DNA of 64,000 bases from an uncultured Actinomycetes bacterium (GCA_903822425.1 CAIJOY010000015.1:1-64000); one strand, 5' to 3'; shown: positions 1 through 9,091, numbered from the stretch's first letter. Notes: generated from the letters alone by a model not told the origin. Translations and numbers: made by a program.

Positions 1-474
1 GGAGTATTTGCAGCGGGTGAAATTACCGGTATCGGAGGTTGGCAATTGTCTGTCACTGAAGGCCGAATTGCCGGTCTGGCAGCAACTGATCGTTCCGCAA
101 GTAAATTGTTACTCCGAAGGTTTTTCCAGAGAAGTTTTGCAACCGCATTAATAAAAAGTTATCCAGTCATGGGTGGATGGCAAAGTTGGCTCAATGATGA
201 AACGATAATCTGTCGTTGCGAAGAGGTTTCTCTGGCTAAAATCAAATACACAATTCACGAATTAGGCGCTGAAGATGCGCGTACGGTCAAACTTTTGGCT
301 CGCCCTGGTATGGGAATGTGTCAAGGTCGAATTTGTGGAAGATGCGTGGTTGACGTCGTAGCCAGTGAGTCTGGGCAAAGTCCCACTATCCAAGATCGTA
401 TTGGTTTGAGCAGTCGTCCTATCGTTACTCCGGTGCCCTTATCTATTTTGGCTGTGTCAGAACGGATTGAATAA
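1..474 (+). CDS. FAD-dependent dehydrogenase with C-terminal BFD-type [2Fe-2S] domain (5' end outside window), probable D-hydroxyproline dehydrogenase subunit
   Basis: Only the C-terminal part is present; the reading frame is open from base 1, so a TTG at 46 is not the true start. The first residues (GVFAAGEITGIGGWQLS) match the end of the FAD domain of pyridine-nucleotide-disulphide-type amine dehydrogenases (the HcnB/OoxA/LhpB kind). A BFD-like iron-sulphur domain follows, with CRCEEV and MGMCQGRICG supplying the four cysteines. In this family the enzyme oxidises an imino or amino acid and passes electrons to the respiratory chain. Because a DHDPS-family deaminase and a proline-racemase-family epimerase follow, I infer oxidation of cis-4-hydroxy-D-proline. 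Octopine or other amine dehydrogenase activity is possible. Confidence 0.72.
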   Translation, partial: GVFAAGEITGIGGWQLSVTEGRIAGLAATDRSASKLLLRRFFQRSFATALIKSYPVMGGWQSWLNDETIICRCEEVSLAKIKYTIHELGAEDARTVKLLARPGMGMCQGRICGRCVVDVVASESGQSPTIQDRIGLSSRPIVTPVPLSILAVSERIE

Positions 475-501
475 CTCCCAAGCAGCGACTAAGTTTCATC
501 C

Positions 502-1410
502 ATGAGCGAATCGATGAAACCTTGGCATGGAATTATTACAGCGACAGCGACTCCATTTCGAGATGATCTCAGTGTTGATTTTGATCGATATGCCGAGCAT
601 GTTAGATGGCTCGCAGCCAATGACACACATGGAGTTGTGACAAACGGTTCACTCGGGGAATATCAAGTATTGACATCTGAGGAACGCGCAAAAATGTTGG
701 TCACTGCGATAGAGGCTGCTCCTAAAGGATTCAATGTTGTCGCGGGTGTTGGCGCATATGGAGCCAATGAATCACGCAAATGGGCCGAACATGCAGCGGA
801 AGTGGGTGCACAGGCGCTCATGCTTCTTCCGCCTACTTCATATCGTGCAAACGATGAAGAGGTTATTGCCCATTACAAAGAAGTTGGCAAAGTTGGCCTG
901 CCCATCATCGCCTATAACAACCCTTTCGATACCAAGATTGATTTGATCCCAGAACTTGTAGGAAAAATCGCAGATGCAGTGCCCAATGTTGTTGCCATCA
1001 AGGAATTTTCTGGAGATGTACGCAGAGTCTGGAAGATTCATCACCATGCTCCACGTATTGAAGTTCTAGTAGGAGCAGATGATGTACTCCTTGAACTTGC
1101 CACCGGTGGGGTTGTTGGATGGATCGCAGGATTTCCTAATGCAATGCCAAAAGAGTCGGCGGAGATTTATAACTTGGCCCTAGCTGGAAAATTCATGGAA
1201 GCAGCACCTGCATATGCCGCAGTCCATAGTCTTTTCATGTGGGATAGCCGTAAAGAGTTTATCCAAGCGATCAAAGTTGCAATGGAAGCAGTCGGTCGTT
1301 ACGGCGGTCCAACGCGTTTACCTCGCTTGCCACTTCCGGCACATGATGCAGCACAACTCAAGAAAGATATTGCCCAAGCTCTTGATTTTTACGCAAAGCG
1401 AAAGAAATAG
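502..1410 (+). CDS. DHDPS/N-acetylneuraminate lyase family protein, probable 1-pyrroline-4-hydroxy-2-carboxylate deaminase
   Basis: A 302-residue class I aldolase-fold protein of normal family length. It carries GSLGEYQVLT near residue 50 (the substrate-carboxylate loop), the Tyr of IIAYNNP near residue 138, and the Schiff-base Lys of VAIKEFSGD near residue 167. It lies 27 bases after the FAD dehydrogenase and 11 before the epimerase. In hydroxyproline degradation a member of this family removes water and ammonia from 1-pyrroline-4-hydroxy-2-carboxylate to give 2-oxoglutarate semialdehyde. That assignment rests on context; sequence alone would also allow dihydrodipicolinate synthase or another aldolase. 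The semialdehyde dehydrogenase expected next in the pathway is not beside it. Confidence 0.75.
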   Translation: MSESMKPWHGIITATATPFRDDLSVDFDRYAEHVRWLAANDTHGVVTNGSLGEYQVLTSEERAKMLVTAIEAAPKGFNVVAGVGAYGANESRKWAEHAAEVGAQALMLLPPTSYRANDEEVIAHYKEVGKVGLPIIAYNNPFDTKIDLIPELVGKIADAVPNVVAIKEFSGDVRRVWKIHHHAPRIEVLVGADDVLLELATGGVVGWIAGFPNAMPKESAEIYNLALAGKFMEAAPAYAAVHSLFMWDSRKEFIQAIKVAMEAVGRYGGPTRLPRLPLPAHDAAQLKKDIAQALDFYAKRKK

Positions 1411-1421
1411 CAGCTAATTCA

Positions 1422-2441
1422 ATGAAACCAAGTTTGAGACCCAGTTTGCGAACTGTCACAACAGTTGAATCTCACACTGAAGGCATGCCAACACGAGTAG
1501 TGACAAGTGGGGTAGAAGTAATTCCTGGCGCAACCATGTTTGAGCGACGTCAATATTTTCTTGAGCATATGGATGGTATTCGCGAATGGTTAATGTATGA
1601 ACCGCGTGGACATGGGGCGATGAGTGGTGCAATCTTGCAGCCCCCTACGCGCCCAGATGCGGATTGGGGCGTGCTTTTTATCGAAGTATCTGGATGTCTG
1701 CCTATGTGTGGACATGGAACCATTGGAGTTGCCACAGTTTTAGTGGAAAAAGGATTAGTTAAAGTCACTGAACCCATCACAACTATCAAGCTAGATACCC
1801 CAGCAGGATTAGTGAGTGTGGATGTATCAGTTAAAGATGGCAAGGCGGTCAATGTCACGTTAACAAATGTCCCATCGTTTTCCTATGCCCTGGATGAAAC
1901 TGTTGATGTGCCAGGTTTTGGCAAAATAACTTACGACATCGCATTTGGGGGGAACTTCTACGCAATAGTTCCGATTGAACGCGTTGGTATTGAGTTTGTA
2001 CGAGAGAACGGGCAGAGATTTCTTAATGCCGGCCTAGCAATCAGCGATGCCATCAATGCACAAAAACGCCCCGTGCATCCAGAAAATCCAGAGATCGCAA
2101 TTTGCCATCACGTCGACTTCATAACACCTGGAGACCAGGGACCGATGCATTGGAAAAATGCAATGGCAATTCATCCCGGATGGTTTGATCGATCCCCGTG
2201 TGGAACTGGCACCAGCGCTCGTCTGGCTCAGATGGTGGCCCGAAATCAGTTCACAGAAGGCGATGTATTGGTCAATGAATCCTGGATCGGCTCGCAATTT
2301 GAAGGAAGAATCGCGGGACGTACAACTGTGGGGAATTTTTCTGCAATCATTCCTACTATCACTGGACGAGCATGGATCATGGGCGAGGCAACGTGGACAC
2401 TAGATCCCACAGATCCTTTTCCAGAAGGTTTCTTGGTCTAA
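1422..2441 (+). CDS. Proline racemase family protein, probable 4-hydroxyproline 2-epimerase
   Basis: A 339-residue proline racemase/hydroxyproline epimerase family enzyme. Both catalytic cysteines are present, in MCGHGTIG near residue 90 and in SPCGTGTSA near residue 258, so it should be an epimerase or racemase and not a Cys/Thr-type dehydratase. The N-terminal substrate motif TVESHTEGMPTRVV is clear. The expected reaction converts trans-4-hydroxy-L-proline to cis-4-hydroxy-D-proline, the substrate of the upstream FAD dehydrogenase. The gene sits 11 bases after the deaminase gene and 9 before the oxidoreductase gene, so co-transcription is likely. Proline racemase is the main alternative; the neighbours favour hydroxyproline. 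Confidence 0.83.
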   Translation: MKPSLRPSLRTVTTVESHTEGMPTRVVTSGVEVIPGATMFERRQYFLEHMDGIREWLMYEPRGHGAMSGAILQPPTRPDADWGVLFIEVSGCLPMCGHGTIGVATVLVEKGLVKVTEPITTIKLDTPAGLVSVDVSVKDGKAVNVTLTNVPSFSYALDETVDVPGFGKITYDIAFGGNFYAIVPIERVGIEFVRENGQRFLNAGLAISDAINAQKRPVHPENPEIAICHHVDFITPGDQGPMHWKNAMAIHPGWFDRSPCGTGTSARLAQMVARNQFTEGDVLVNESWIGSQFEGRIAGRTTVGNFSAIIPTITGRAWIMGEATWTLDPTDPFPEGFLV

Positions 2442-2450
2442 CTTCTAACA

Positions 2451-3422
2451 ATGGGGGATGCAATGGAAAAAGTACGTTGGGGATTTATCGGCGCAGGAAG
2501 TATTGCTAAGAAGGCGCTGTATCCCGCCCTTATGAATTCGCAAGTTGGCGAAATCTATGCCGTGGCTTCAAGAAGTGCGGAACTTGCAAAAAGCCTCGCG
2601 CCTTCTGGTCGAATCTATACAAGTTATGACGACTTGCTCGCAGATGAGAATGTAGAAGCAATCTATATTTCGCTGCCTAATTCTTTGCATATCCCTTGGT
2701 CCATCAAGGCGATGCAAGCAGGAAAACATGTCCTTTGCGAAAAACCAGTTGGCATGAACGCTGATGAAGTAAGAAGTGCAATTGCCGTGCAGAAGGAAAC
2801 GGGAATGTTGTTTACAGAAGCGAGTTGGAATCGTTGGCACCCACGCACAATCCGCCTGAAAGAAATTGTTGCATCAGGTGTTCTGGGAAACATTAAGTCG
2901 ATCCGTACTGCATTTACCTACGATGGCTTAGATGATGGAAATATTCGCACAGCGCCAGAACTTGGAGGCGGTGGACTCTATGACCTCGGACCATACTCTG
3001 TCGCAGCCCCCTTGTGGCTATTGGATTTTGCACCACACAAGGACATCACCAGTAAAGTCACTTGGCACCCACTTGGTTCTGATGAAACAGTGGTTGTTAA
3101 ATTTACTATCGGCACTGCGCAAGCTGAAGCAATGACTTCCATGAATACACCTTTAACTCTTTACTTCGATGTGGTTGGAGAAAAGGGATCAGTTTCAACT
3201 GGTGGAAACGATGCATTTAATTCGCATAACAGTGCCAGCACATTAGAAATTACAATTGATGGTAAAACAAGCATAGAAAACTTTGCTGCTTGTGATCCCT
3301 ATCAACTCATGGCTGATTCGTTCTCGCGAAAAATCCGTGGTGGCGATGCTTGGCTAATGCCGCTCAGCGAGAGCTTGGCGTTTGCGCAATTCTTCGATGA
3401 AATCTTTGCCACGCTCAAGTAG
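2451..3422 (+). CDS. Gfo/Idh/MocA family NAD(P)-dependent oxidoreductase
   Basis: About 320 residues with an N-terminal Rossmann domain (WGFIGAGSIAKKAL) and the family signature Lys in HVLCEKPVGMN near residue 95, followed by the C-terminal alpha/beta substrate domain. An ATG at 2463 preceded by GGGGGA is a credible alternative start. Members oxidise or reduce sugars, inositols and some aldehydes or dihydrodiols; the substrate cannot be read from sequence. It lies in a tightly packed run with the epimerase upstream and an SDR 9 bases downstream. It is not a standard part of hydroxyproline degradation, so it may extend the pathway or serve another substrate handled by the same operon. Confidence 0.8.
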   Translation: MGDAMEKVRWGFIGAGSIAKKALYPALMNSQVGEIYAVASRSAELAKSLAPSGRIYTSYDDLLADENVEAIYISLPNSLHIPWSIKAMQAGKHVLCEKPVGMNADEVRSAIAVQKETGMLFTEASWNRWHPRTIRLKEIVASGVLGNIKSIRTAFTYDGLDDGNIRTAPELGGGGLYDLGPYSVAAPLWLLDFAPHKDITSKVTWHPLGSDETVVVKFTIGTAQAEAMTSMNTPLTLYFDVVGEKGSVSTGGNDAFNSHNSASTLEITIDGKTSIENFAACDPYQLMADSFSRKIRGGDAWLMPLSESLAFAQFFDEIFATLK

Positions 3423-3431
3423 AGTTCTCAT

Positions 3432-4175
3432 ATGCCTTTAGTGAAAGAATTCGATGGCCTCACTGCCATTGTCACTGGAGCAGGTTCGGGAATTGGACTT
3501 GCTACAGCACGATTATTGAATAACAGTGGCGCTAAAGTCTACGGTTTTGACATCTCTGAAGGAGAAATGACCGGTATCGCTACATGGGTCAAATGCGATA
3601 TTTCAGATTCTGATTCGGTTGAAAAAGCTTTCAAAGGCATCACCTCGTTGGATATTTTGATTAATAATGCTGGAATCGGTGCTGCTGGTTCCGTGGAAGA
3701 TGCCAAAGATGAAGAATGGCTTAAAGTTTTAAATATTAATGTGGTGGGATTGGCTCGCGTTTCGCGAAATGCGATCCCACTCCTTCGAAAGAGTAAATCT
3801 GCTGCGATTGTAAATACCTGTTCGGTCGCTGCCATTGTTGGAATCCCAAAGCGTGCAATTTATACGGCATCAAAAGGTGCCGTGCTTTCTCTCACTCTTG
3901 CAATGGCCGCAGATCACCTCGCTGATGGGATTCGTGTCAACTGCGTGAACCCTGGCACCGCAGATACTCCATGGGTTTCCCGATTACTCGCTAACGCTGC
4001 AGATGCGACAGCTGAAAGAAAGGCACTGGAAGCGCGTCAACCCCATGGCCGTTTAGTTTCTCCAGAAGAAGTCGCACAAGCAATTTGTTTCCTTGCCAGC
4101 CCAAGTCAAGGATCAACAACCGGAACAACTTTGAATATTGATGGCGGCTTGCACGGAATTCGAATCCCTAAGTAA
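3432..4175 (+). CDS. Short-chain dehydrogenase/reductase (SDR)
   Basis: A classical SDR of 247 residues, normal length. The cofactor motif TGAGSGIG is near residue 16, NNAG near residue 77 and the catalytic YTASK near residue 140, and the C-terminus has the usual GTTLNIDGG strand. An acidic residue after the second strand (YGFDIS) suggests NAD+ preference. It resembles sugar-acid and 3-oxoacyl-type SDRs; the substrate is unknown. It is packed into the catabolic cluster, 9 bases after the Gfo/Idh gene. A gap with a tandem repeat separates it from the next gene. Confidence 0.82.
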   Translation: MPLVKEFDGLTAIVTGAGSGIGLATARLLNNSGAKVYGFDISEGEMTGIATWVKCDISDSDSVEKAFKGITSLDILINNAGIGAAGSVEDAKDEEWLKVLNINVVGLARVSRNAIPLLRKSKSAAIVNTCSVAAIVGIPKRAIYTASKGAVLSLTLAMAADHLADGIRVNCVNPGTADTPWVSRLLANAADATAERKALEARQPHGRLVSPEEVAQAICFLASPSQGSTTGTTLNIDGGLHGIRIPK

Positions 4176-4182
4176 TCTATTC

Positions 4183-4224
4183 AAACCCTTAAAACCAAAC
4201 CCTTAAAACCAAACCCTTAAAACG
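4183..4224 (+). repeat. Three tandem copies of a 14-base repeat ahead of the 2-hydroxyacid dehydrogenase gene
   Basis: The unit AAACCCTTAAAACC occurs at 4183-4196 and 4197-4210, and at 4211-4224 with the last base changed. It fills the space between the SDR stop and the possible start codons at 4225 and 4237. It is AT-rich and could carry promoter elements; copy number may vary between strains. Confidence 0.9.
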
Positions 4225-4236
4225 ATGAGGCGGAAC

Positions 4237-5463
4237 ATGATCAAGAGCAAAAGGCAATTACCAAATCCGAAGTATTTCTTTTCTCTCATCGACTGGAAAT
4301 TGCCCTCACTCAATCGCAGCAAATCCCTGATGGCTAAGACTTTTACGGTAGCCGATATTGCTAAGGTTGCAAAGAAGAAAGTGCCCAAAGTTGTCTTCGA
4401 CTATGTTGAAGGTGCTGCACTCGAAGAAGATGGCATAGCGCGTTCACGTGCAACTTTTGCCAGAGCAGAGTTCTATCCGCAAATTTTGCGTGACGTGTCA
4501 AACATCGATACAACAACAAAAATTTTAGGAAAGAAAGTAGACCTACCTATTATTTTTGCACCGACTGGCTATACACGTTTAATGCACCATACAGGCGAGC
4601 CGGCAGTGGCCCAAGTAGCGGCAGATCGAAATATGGTCTATTGCCTATCAACTATGGGCACAACTTCGCCTATCGAGCTTGCAAAAGCAGTTCCTGATTC
4701 ACGTCGATGGTTCCAGCTGTACTTGATGAAGAATCGTGTCGATAGTTTAAATATCATCAATCAAGCACGAGAAAATGGATTCGAAACACTTGTTGTCACT
4801 GCAGATACACCGGTTCTTGGAATTCGAATTCGTGACGCACGCAATGGCATGACTGTGCCACCCCGAATCAGACTTTCAACGGTGCTTGCAATCGCGATGA
4901 AGCCACGGTGGTGGGCTAATTTGTTGACTACTCCACCTCTTGAATTTGCCGCCTTTAGGGGCTGGTCACAGACGTTGTCTGAACTAGCACCTTTGATTTT
5001 TGATTCATCTTTGTCATATAAAGATATTCAATGGTTGCAAACGGTGTGGGAAGGCCCAATCGTTGTTAAGGGAGTTCAATGTAAGGAAGATGCCGTCAAG
5101 TTGGCGAAAATTGGTGTGCAAGGAATTGTGCTTTCCAATCATGGCGGACGTCAATTGAACCGCGGAACTGTTCCGTTGGAAATTCTTCCCGAAGTTGTTG
5201 CTGCTGTTGGTAAAAAAATGGATGTCTATATCGATGGTGGTGTTATGTCCGGCCAAGATGTTTATGCAGCTATTGCAATGGGCGCAACTGCCGTGATGAT
5301 TGGGCGCGCCTATCTTTATGGTGTTATGGCTGATGGACAAAGAGGAGTCGAAAAGGTTATCGATATTCTAAAAACCGAATTAATTAATTCGATGGGTCTT
5401 ACAGGAACAAGAACTGTTGCCGAAATTAAAGAGGCAGGAATCCGGATTCGTCCGATCGGCTAG
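4237..5463 (+). CDS. FMN-dependent alpha-hydroxyacid dehydrogenase (LldD/glycolate oxidase family)
   Basis: About 408 residues. The TIM-barrel FMN family is shown by VFDYVEGAALEED near the N-terminus, the FAPTGYTRLMH FMN loop, the catalytic His and Arg of LSNHGGRQLN, and the C-terminal DGGVMSGQDVYAAIAMGA and IGRAYLYG phosphate-binding segments. The long N-terminus with RQLPNP resembles actinobacterial LldD-type proteins, which supports a start before 4330; ATG 4237 has GAGG upstream, and ATG 4225 is also possible. It would oxidise L-lactate or a related 2-hydroxyacid to the 2-oxoacid. Its 3' end overlaps the convergent nitronate monooxygenase-like gene by 38 bases. Confidence 0.85.
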   Translation: MIKSKRQLPNPKYFFSLIDWKLPSLNRSKSLMAKTFTVADIAKVAKKKVPKVVFDYVEGAALEEDGIARSRATFARAEFYPQILRDVSNIDTTTKILGKKVDLPIIFAPTGYTRLMHHTGEPAVAQVAADRNMVYCLSTMGTTSPIELAKAVPDSRRWFQLYLMKNRVDSLNIINQARENGFETLVVTADTPVLGIRIRDARNGMTVPPRIRLSTVLAIAMKPRWWANLLTTPPLEFAAFRGWSQTLSELAPLIFDSSLSYKDIQWLQTVWEGPIVVKGVQCKEDAVKLAKIGVQGIVLSNHGGRQLNRGTVPLEILPEVVAAVGKKMDVYIDGGVMSGQDVYAAIAMGATAVMIGRAYLYGVMADGQRGVEKVIDILKTELINSMGLTGTRTVAEIKEAGIRIRPIG

Positions 5464-6901
5464 ATCTAGATGGCGCTTCCTGCATGAGATATTCAATTGC
5501 TTGAGTTGCACTCCAGCCATCTGGATAGATCTTCAGGAGTGCATATACGCCATTTAGGTCTGCACCTAAGGTGACTAGAGGTTTCTCCGAATAGCCATCG
5601 CCGCGTGTGTTTCCTAGATTGATATCGGCCATGAGTGCATTACATAAGCACTTTCTTCCGAGTGCTTCGCTTTCAGTTCCACCTTTTTTCAAGAAGACGT
5701 GTACTGGTTCTGCTGAACAACGATAGCCAAGAGTTCCTGGTGTTTTCTCGTATGGGTCTCTCAGATAGCCAAGGTCGCACAAGCGTGGGCGTTCTGCATA
5801 CATCGATGTCGTGGAAAGTGTTTTATCCAGAGTCACTACTTTAAATGGGAATCCAGTTGGTGATGCGAAAGCATCAGTACGCACTACAAGGCTTCCCTCT
5901 TGTAATTGTCTTAACATTTCATCGCGAAGATGAGGCGCTAATCCAGTTTCACGTGAAAGTGCAAAGAGAGTTCCAATCTGGACTCCAACTGCTCCTAGCT
6001 CAATGGCTTCACGAATTTTTTCAGGAGATGAATATCCACCTGCCAACCAAACAGGGAGCCCCACTTTGGCAACTTTGTCCACGTCGGCCTCATCGCGCGG
6101 ACCGAATATTGGCTGGTTATCATCATCTAAAATCATCGTGCCACGAGGTGGTGCGTTGTGGCCACCAGCATTAAATCCTTCAATGATGAAACCATCTGGA
6201 CGTGTAACTTCATCACGTGCCAAATATGTTGCTAAGACGTGAGCAGATATTATTGCTAAGAATTTAGGTCGCTTGAGCGGAGCCATTTCATTGCCAGAAA
6301 AAGTTTTTGGTGTGAAAGTTGATTTGTATGGCATGGAACCGCCGGCAACTGTGATGTTGAGCGAAGCAGGTTCATGGTTGGCCAGACGATTGAGCATTTG
6401 AGGAATTTCTGCGGGGATTCCAGCTCCCATGAGGACGTAATCCACACCGGCTAACATTGCACCAAATGCAGATGCGGGCGTAGCCATTTGAATTTTTTCT
6501 AGGTAGTTAATTCCCACAATTCCATTGTGGCCTTCTTTTGCCAGCCAGACTTCGGCGAAATTGGAGAGCATTAGCAGTTCAAGTGCTTCGATGCTGGGAT
6601 TAATTGTTAGTTTGGGAGCAGCCGGATATTGATGTGCTGCAGGTTTTGCTTCAGCGAGAAAGTATCTCCCTAAAACGCGTTCAGCAATTTCTGGAAAAGG
6701 AAATGCTGCTGCTGCTCGACGAAGATCTCCTGTGGGATCTCCATTTTGTAATCGGCGCAGGAATACTGAATCGATAGCAGTTCCAGAAACCACGCCAAGT
6801 TGTCCAGTTTTTGAAACAGCGCGCGCTAATTGCCATGAAGACACGGCGATTCCCATGCCACCTTGAATTACAACAGGATTGCGCTCAGTCTCTGTTTTCA
6901 C
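5426..6901 (-). CDS. Nitronate monooxygenase-like NAD(P)H-dependent flavin oxidoreductase
   Basis: 491 residues starting at a GTG. The N-terminal VIQGGMGIAVSSWQLA and the internal EGFNAGGHNAPPRG and GGYSSPEKIREAIELGAVGVQIGT segments are typical of 2-nitropropane dioxygenase/nitronate monooxygenase TIM-barrel flavoproteins. The protein is longer than the usual 330-370 residues; the C-terminal extension has a small Cys cluster (RCSAEP and KCLCN). Members detoxify alkyl nitronates, but several are flavin reductases or have unknown substrates. TACCCT stands six bases before the GTG (6908-6913), consistent with leaderless transcription. The 3' end overlaps the convergent gene. Confidence 0.75.
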   Translation of the reverse strand: MKTETERNPVVIQGGMGIAVSSWQLARAVSKTGQLGVVSGTAIDSVFLRRLQNGDPTGDLRRAAAAFPFPEIAERVLGRYFLAEAKPAAHQYPAAPKLTINPSIEALELLMLSNFAEVWLAKEGHNGIVGINYLEKIQMATPASAFGAMLAGVDYVLMGAGIPAEIPQMLNRLANHEPASLNITVAGGSMPYKSTFTPKTFSGNEMAPLKRPKFLAIISAHVLATYLARDEVTRPDGFIIEGFNAGGHNAPPRGTMILDDDNQPIFGPRDEADVDKVAKVGLPVWLAGGYSSPEKIREAIELGAVGVQIGTLFALSRETGLAPHLRDEMLRQLQEGSLVVRTDAFASPTGFPFKVVTLDKTLSTTSMYAERPRLCDLGYLRDPYEKTPGTLGYRCSAEPVHVFLKKGGTESEALGRKCLCNALMADINLGNTRGDGYSEKPLVTLGADLNGVYALLKIYPDGWSATQAIEYLMQEAPSRSSRSDESGFLPL

Positions 6902-6961
6902 AAAGTTAGGGTATAGGTGAAAAATGATTTACTCGAGCCAAAGTGCAAGACTCGAGGGTGA

Positions 6962-7369
6962 TTAAGAGGTGGCTCCGGTATGAATAGGCTCATTTTCTAG
7001 AGTTGCCCATTCATCGTCGGTAAATAATCGCGATCTGATCAGGAAGCGGAAACCTTCAGGTGCTTCGAGCGAAAAACCACCACCTCGACCAGGAACTGCA
7101 TCAATGGTGAGGTGGGTATGTTTCCAATACTCAAACTGCCCTAAAGAAATCCAAACTTTGATGGGTTCTACAATTTCACTCACGCTCAGATCTCCAAGAA
7201 ATACATCTGAGCCGCCTACCCGAAATTCTCCAGCTAAGTAACACATGGGAGATGAACCATCACAACAACCTCCCGATTGATGAAACATTAAGGGACCGTG
7301 AAGAGTTGTTAATTTGCGAAGTAAACGTGAAGCCTCCTCTGTGACATCAACACGCGAAGGCAGGGACAT
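6962..7369 (-). CDS. DUF779 family protein
   Basis: 135 residues. It has the family-typical HQSGGCCDGSSPMC motif near residues 30-43, whose paired cysteines could bind a metal, and a C-terminal GGGFSLEAPEGFRF strand. DUF779 genes are very commonly next to an acetaldehyde-type aldehyde dehydrogenase, as here, where the dehydrogenase gene is immediately upstream on the same strand. The biochemical role is unknown; an accessory or metal-related function for the dehydrogenase is an inference from that association. An inverted repeat at 7394-7440 lies between the two genes. Confidence 0.85.
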   Translation of the reverse strand: MSLPSRVDVTEEASRLLRKLTTLHGPLMFHQSGGCCDGSSPMCYLAGEFRVGGSDVFLGDLSVSEIVEPIKVWISLGQFEYWKHTHLTIDAVPGRGGGFSLEAPEGFRFLIRSRLFTDDEWATLENEPIHTGATS

Positions 7370-7393
7370 GCATCACATCCTATTAGCAAATAG

Positions 7394-7440
7394 CAAAGTC
7401 ACGGGAGCCACGCTTTTCTGGCGCGACTCCCGTGACTTTG
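7394..7440 (-). repeat. Perfect 14-bp inverted repeat between aldehyde dehydrogenase and DUF779 genes
   Basis: CAAAGTCACGGGAG at 7394-7407 is exactly complementary to CTCCCGTGACTTTG at 7427-7440, with 19 bases between. It would make a strong RNA hairpin directly after the dehydrogenase stop. No T-run follows on the minus strand, so a partial terminator, processing or stabilising element is as likely as a true terminator. Confidence 0.8.
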
Positions 7441-7448
7441 ACTAGTAG

Positions 7449-8975
7449 TTAAAAGAAACCGAGCTTCTTCGGAGAGTAAGAAACCAGTAGATTCTTTGTC
7501 TGCTGATAATGATCGAGCATCATTTTATGTGTTTCTCGACCGATACCAGATGACTTATAACCACCAAACGCTGCATGCGCTGCATAGTCGTGGTAGCAAT
7601 TTGTCCACACACGACCAGCTTGAATTTCGCGGCCCGCGCGATATCCAGTGTTCATGTCACGTGTCCAAACACCTGCACCAAGACCATAAAGAGTGTCATT
7701 GGCGATTTTCATGGCCTCATCGAAACCATCAAACCGTGTTACCGAAACTACAGGCCCAAAGATTTCCTCTTGGAAGATGCGCATCGAGTTGTTGCCTTCA
7801 AAGATCGTTGGAGCTACGTAATACCCACCAGCTAGATCTCCAGGTAGTTCTACACGATGGCCGCCAGTAACGAGTTTGGCGCCTTCAGCCTTTCCAATAT
7901 CGATGTAAGACAAGATCTTTTCCAGTTGATCGTTGCTAGATTGCGCACCAATCATTGTGTCTGTATCTAACGGGTTGCCCTGCTTGACTGCCTTGGTCCG
8001 AACCGTGGCATCGGCAAGGAATTTGTCATAGATGGAAGTCTCAATAAGTGCACGCGATGGGCAAGTGCAAACCTCACCTTGGTTGAGTGCAAACATCGTG
8101 AAGCCTTCGAGAGCTTTGTCGTAGAAATCATCATTTGCTTCAGCAACATCTTTAAAGAAGATGTTTGGGCTCTTGCCACCTAATTCGAGAGTGACAGGAA
8201 TGATATTTTCTGCTGCGTATTGCATGATTAGGCGACCAGTGGTCGTCTCACCGGTAAACGCGACTTTTGCGATTCGGCGAGATGAAGCAAGTGGCTTTCC
8301 GGCTTCAACACCGAACCCATTGATGATGTTAAGAACTCCCGGTGGTAGAAGATCTTTTATTAGATCCATCCAGAAGTGAATCGAAACGGGAGTTTGCTCA
8401 GCAGGTTTCAGAATAATGCAGTTACCTGCCGCCAGTGCTGGTGCGAGTTTCCAGACCGCCATCAGAATAGGAAAATTCCAAGGAATGATCTGTGCAACTA
8501 CTCCGAGTGGTTCGTGGAAGTGATAGGCAACCGTGTCATCGTTAAGTTCGCTGAGTGCGCCTTCTTGCGCTCGGAGAGCACCAGCAAAATAACGGAAGTG
8601 ATCGATAGCCAATGGCAAATCTGCTGCCATAGTTTCACGAACTGGCTTTCCATTTTCCCAAGTTTCGGCAACAGCAAGTGCTTCAAGATTTGCTTCCATA
8701 CGGTCTGCGATTTTTAACAAGATATTGGAGCGTTCGGTGACGGATGTTTTACCCCATGCACGCGCTGCAGCATGGGCTGCATCTAGTGCCAATTCGACAT
8801 CTTGTGCATTACCGCGAGCAACCTCGCAAAAGACTTTGCCATTAACTGGACTTACATTCTCAAAATACTGACCAGAACTTGGCGCAACAAATGCTCCATT
8901 AATCCAGTGGTCATAGCGTGATCTGTAAACTGCAACAGAACCTGGTTGCCCAGGTGCGGCAAATACTTTTCCCAT
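7449..8975 (-). CDS. NAD-dependent aldehyde dehydrogenase, acetaldehyde type (AldB/ExaC-like)
   Basis: 508 residues from ATG 8975, chosen because AGGAG lies eight bases upstream; the open frame extends to 9071 but the extra 32 residues look like untranslated leader. It contains VPWNFP-type [17 protein letters not shown], the NAD-binding FTGETTTGR, the catalytic Glu of LELGGKSPN and the catalytic Cys in [12 protein letters not shown], a form typical of the AldB/ExaC group. It oxidises acetaldehyde or other short aldehydes to acids. The DUF779 gene follows 79 bases downstream, the usual partner. Exact substrate uncertain. Confidence 0.88.
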   Translation of the reverse strand: MGKVFAAPGQPGSVAVYRSRYDHWINGAFVAPSSGQYFENVSPVNGKVFCEVARGNAQDVELALDAAHAAARAWGKTSVTERSNILLKIADRMEANLEALAVAETWENGKPVRETMAADLPLAIDHFRYFAGALRAQEGALSELNDDTVAYHFHEPLGVVAQIIPWNFPILMAVWKLAPALAAGNCIILKPAEQTPVSIHFWMDLIKDLLPPGVLNIINGFGVEAGKPLASSRRIAKVAFTGETTTGRLIMQYAAENIIPVTLELGGKSPNIFFKDVAEANDDFYDKALEGFTMFALNQGEVCTCPSRALIETSIYDKFLADATVRTKAVKQGNPLDTDTMIGAQSSNDQLEKILSYIDIGKAEGAKLVTGGHRVELPGDLAGGYYVAPTIFEGNNSMRIFQEEIFGPVVSVTRFDGFDEAMKIANDTLYGLGAGVWTRDMNTGYRAGREIQAGRVWTNCYHDYAAHAAFGGYKSSGIGRETHKMMLDHYQQTKNLLVSYSPKKLGFF

Positions 8976-9091
8976 TTTTTCTCCTAGGTCGGAGTGCTCA
9001 AAAGACGCCCCGTGTTGCTGGAACGCTAAACCTGAGGCGATTGGAGCGACTAGCCCTTTATCGAGTGCCAACCCTTAAAAACGGATAGAAG

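Noticed and set aside
3432-4175. The first cluster as an L-fucose or L-rhamnose pathway because of the SDR and Gfo/Idh genes
   Set aside because: The intact two-Cys epimerase and the [2Fe-2S] dehydrogenase point to hydroxyproline; no sugar kinase, isomerase or dehydratase is present.
7449-9071. The longer aldehyde dehydrogenase start at 9071
   Set aside because: ATG 8975 has a strong AGGAG site and starts where family members start; the extra 32 residues have no family counterpart.
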